Assembly: GCA_036399835.1 (NCBI GenBank)
Contig: DASWMI010000096.1
Location: forward strand, 1 to 53,794
Reading direction: 5' to 3'
Source of the DNA: DASYML01 sp036399835
GTDB taxonomy: Bacteria > Acidobacteriota > Blastocatellia > Pyrinomonadales > Pyrinomonadaceae
DNA: 53,794 bases
Shown here: positions 51,453 to 53,794 of the stretch, piece by piece
Layout: each line of letters opens with the position of its first letter
Position numbering within the stretch: position 1 is the stretch's first letter
The notes under the pieces: model-generated
What the model was told of the DNA's origin: nothing
What the model saw: the letters and a program-made list of their open reading frames with translations, nothing else
Databases searched by the model: none
Made by a program: the position numbers and the translations under genes

Positions 51453-53189
51453 ATGCGAACTTCGACGACAGAGACTCACTTGATAGCTCCGTATAAAGGG
51501 AAGCTGGTTAATCTACTGGCACACGGCGAGGAGCGCGAAGAGCTGCTCCGCCGTGCCAATGAGCTGAAGTCGCTACAGCTCTCGCCGCGCTCCATCTGTG
51601 ACCTTGAGCTTTTGGCGACCGGCGCTTTCTCACCGCTCAGCCGCTTTATGGGCCGGGCCGATTATCAGCGCGTGCTCGCAGAGATGCGGCTGGAGGACGG
51701 CACGCTCTTTCCGATTCCCGTCACGCTTCCCATCAATGAGCTTAAAGAGTTCGGAATCGGGCGTGAGCTCGCGCTTCGCAGCCAGACAAACGAGCTGCTG
51801 GCGCTGATGCTGGTCGAGGAAGTCTTCGAGTGGAATGCGGAAGATGAAGCGTGGAGCGTCCTGCGTACAAAGGATGCGCGCCATCCTCTCGTCGCGGAGA
51901 TGGCCGCGTGGGGACGCTTCTACATCAGCGGTCCGCTCAAGGTGCTTAACCTGCCGCGTTATGTAGACTTTCTGGACCTGCGCCGCGACCCTTCGGAGGT
52001 GCGCGCTCTGCTGGCAGAGATGGGCCGCTCAAACGTCGTCGCCTTCCAGACGCGCAATCCCATGCACAGGGCGCATGAAGAGTTGACGAAGCGCGCGGCC
52101 CGGGAGGCCGAGGGCAGCCTGCTGCTGCACCCTGTCGTCGGTCTGACCAAGCCCGGCGATGTTGACTACTATACGCGCGTGCGCACCTACAGGGCGCTGG
52201 TCCAAAAATATTACGAGCCGGGGCGCACGCTTCTTAGCCTGCTGCCTCTGGCGATGCGCATGGCTGGACCAAAAGAGGCGCTCTGGCATGCCATCATCCG
52301 CCGCAATTACGGGGCAAACTTTTTCATCGTCGGGCGCGACCACGCCAGTCCCGGGAACAACTCTCAGGGCGAGCCTTTCTACGGCCCTTACGAAGCGCAG
52401 GAATTATTGGAGCAGCACGGGCCGGAGACAGGCGTGCGCATGTTGCCCTACGGCGAGTTTGTTTACCTCGCAGACGAAGAGCGTTATGAAGAGATAACGC
52501 GCGTTTCGCCGCGCCGCAAAGCCCTCTCCATCTCAGGCACGGAGGTTCGCAACGCTTATCTGGCGGACGGCAAGCCCCTGCCGCAGTGGTTTACCAGACC
52601 CGAAGTCGCGAGTATCCTCGCGAATGCTTTCCCACCGCGTGCCAGGCAGGGCTTCTGCGTCTGGCTGACGGGGCTACCCTGCGCCGGTAAATCAACCATC
52701 GCGGAGGCGCTCACGGTATTGCTCATGGAAGCTGGCCGGAATGTCACGCTGCTTGATGGCGATGTCGTCCGCACGCATCTCTCAAAGGGCCTGGGCTTCT
52801 CCAAAGAGGACCGCGACACCAATATTCTGCGCATAGGCTTTGTCGCTTCCGAGATCGTCAAGCATCACGGGCTGGCTATCTGCGCCGCCGTCAGTCCCTA
52901 CCACACGACGCGCAACCGCGTGCGCAGCCTTTTCCCTGCGGACAACTTTATCCTCGTCTACGTGGACACGCCCGTCCGAATCTGTGAAGAACGCGATGTC
53001 AAAGGCTTTTACGCCAGGGCCAGGTCCGGCGAGATACACGGCTTCACGGGCGTTGACGATCCTTATGAAGCACCGACCGCGCCCGAACTCACACTCGCTA
53101 CGACCGACACCTCGCCCGAAGAGAACGCGCGCACGATTATTCAATACCTCTCCGAGAAGGGTTTCTTACCTCAAGCCACTGCTCACTAA
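51453..53189 (+). CDS. sat/cysC: Bifunctional ATP sulfurylase / APS kinase
   Basis: Makes activated sulfate: ATP plus sulfate to APS, then APS to PAPS. The 578-aa fusion has ATP sulfurylase at residues 1-395 (QTRNPMHRAHEE at 199-210, GRDHASPG at 294-301, ALSISGTEVR) and APS kinase at 400-570 (Walker A GLPCAGKST at 407-415, LDGDVVR, GLGFSKEDRDTN, KGFYARARSG). The order sulfurylase-kinase matches known bacterial fusions. No cysNDH or sulfite-reductase genes are near. The gene is enclosed exactly by two copies of the same hairpin repeat. Confidence 0.95.
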   Translation: MRTSTTETHLIAPYKGKLVNLLAHGEEREELLRRANELKSLQLSPRSICDLELLATGAFSPLSRFMGRADYQRVLAEMRLEDGTLFPIPVTLPINELKEFGIGRELALRSQTNELLALMLVEEVFEWNAEDEAWSVLRTKDARHPLVAEMAAWGRFYISGPLKVLNLPRYVDFLDLRRDPSEVRALLAEMGRSNVVAFQTRNPMHRAHEELTKRAAREAEGSLLLHPVVGLTKPGDVDYYTRVRTYRALVQKYYEPGRTLLSLLPLAMRMAGPKEALWHAIIRRNYGANFFIVGRDHASPGNNSQGEPFYGPYEAQELLEQHGPETGVRMLPYGEFVYLADEERYEEITRVSPRRKALSISGTEVRNAYLADGKPLPQWFTRPEVASILANAFPPRARQGFCVWLTGLPCAGKSTIAEALTVLLMEAGRNVTLLDGDVVRTHLSKGLGFSKEDRDTNILRIGFVASEIVKHHGLAICAAVSPYHTTRNRVRSLFPADNFILVYVDTPVRICEERDVKGFYARARSGEIHGFTGVDDPYEAPTAPELTLATTDTSPEENARTIIQYLSEKGFLPQATAH

Positions 53190-53196
53190 GAACAGA

Positions 53197-53353
53197 TTTC
53201 AAAATCAGCCACCGCAGATGCGGAGACACAGAGAGGGACAGAGAATAAGAAGGAAAGAGGTGTTAAAGACTCTTCTCATAGCCTCTTTTATCTGCTCTCT
53301 AATTTATCTACTCTGTGTCTCCGTGTCTGCGGTGGCTTCTTCAGGTTTTGAAA
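53197..53353. repeat. Hairpin repeat element, copy 2 (downstream of sat/cysC)
   Basis: A 157-bp palindrome: TTTCAAAA ... TTTTGAAA ends around GCCACCGCAG / CTGCGGTGGC arms that pair for about 26 nt through GGAGACACAGAG. It begins 7 bp after the sat/cysC stop and may act as its terminator. Confidence 0.8.
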
Positions 53354-53431
53354 TACCCTCTTAGCTTGCCTCTCATGTTGATAGCGAATCCGTTCTGAAG
53401 TGCGAACGGTTATAGTTCATCCATACAACGC

Positions 53432-53662
53432 ATGGGTATTGAAAATGTGCATCTTCTCATGCTAAGGCCAAGAGGCCGGAGGCTGCGCCGTGTAGTCTAC
53501 GAACAAGAGGGGCGCGATATTTACTGGTCCGAAGAGAGCTTAGTCTTCATCCTCTTGAGCCTGTGCGAAGCTGGCACAATCATTGCTATAGTCGAAGGCG
53601 GGAACGAGCCAAGGGGGGTAAATCGAGGTCATCGAGTCAGCTCTTTAGACAGCAGTGAGTGA
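53432..53662 (+). CDS. Possible small protein (76 aa), doubtful
   Basis: An open frame with no ribosome site. Residues 1-25 are basic (RPRGRRLRRVV), the middle is hydrophobic (ESLVFILLSLCEAGTIIAIVEGG) and no family is recognised. A short hairpin (AGTGAG near 53654 with CTCACT near 53682) lies at its 3' end. It may be chance; the rest of 53354-53794 shows no other gene. Confidence 0.25.
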   Translation: MGIENVHLLMLRPRGRRLRRVVYEQEGRDIYWSEESLVFILLSLCEAGTIIAIVEGGNEPRGVNRGHRVSSLDSSE

Positions 53663-53794
53663 AGGCTTTGGGGAGGCCACCGCTCACTTTGATAATCAGG
53701 CAGCGGCCTTTTCGGGGGAACGGGGCCGTATGCTTTAATCAACGAGTCAGGGGGAGCTTTAATAAATAGGCTGCCGGTCCATGTGCCTGTTCGG

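Overview
The window looks like part of a Gram-negative chromosome from the phylum Acidobacteriota, most likely class Blastocatellia (Pyrinomonas-like). This is inferred from its content: two very large TonB-dependent receptors (1269 and 1315 aa) with an N-terminal carboxypeptidase-regulatory domain, a third smaller receptor, many secreted proteins of unknown function, an OmpA protein and roughly 60% G+C. There are no phage, integrase or transposase genes and no CRISPR array. Two tRNA-Arg genes are present.

Layout. 1-2600: a Cys-rich membrane protein, a small SWIM zinc-finger protein, a secreted protein and inorganic pyrophosphatase. 2600-12700: a nutrient-uptake locus of receptor, secreted TPR protein and receptor, in which both receptors share a conserved upstream module. 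12800-16300: secreted D-aminoacylase-type amidohydrolase, GNAT protein and a repeat-rich envelope protein. 16366-19119: VanX-type dipeptidase divergent from a MerR-like regulator coupled to a von Willebrand protein. 19400-21300: OmpA-family protein and a GlsB/YeaQ membrane protein. 21468-23717: two family 2 glycosyltransferases and tRNA-Arg(UCG). 23852-26583: an atypical Rieske/cytochrome b operon with two c-type heme domains. 26726-28112: HemQ-type coproheme decarboxylase, a small membrane protein and acylphosphatase. 28176-30802: two secreted proteins of unknown function, one with a Cys-rich tail. 31247-32391: apt, tRNA-Arg(CCU) and a DCC-family protein. 32534-37670: M20 peptidase, a frameshifted M1 peptidase and a third receptor. 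37899-42867: a receiver protein, and opposite it a histidine kinase / sigma-54 activator operon ending in envelope proteins. 43244-53189: secreted transpeptidase, TPR protein, rnc, lepB, MscS-cNMP channel, BrkB-type protein and a fused ATP sulfurylase/APS kinase bracketed by two hairpin repeats.

Points that stand out: (1) a 7-bp palindrome TGGWCCA occurs about 62 times (hand count) where about 7 are expected, a candidate highly iterated palindrome or uptake/methylation word; (2) cytochrome b lacks the heme bH His and the PEWY motif; (3) tRNA-Arg(CCU) appears to replace the near-universal G19:C56 pair by U19:A56; (4) the two giant receptor genes share an inverted-repeat module with conserved spacing; (5) many intergenic regions carry long word-repeat hairpins. 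All counts and alignments were made by eye, without computation or database searches.
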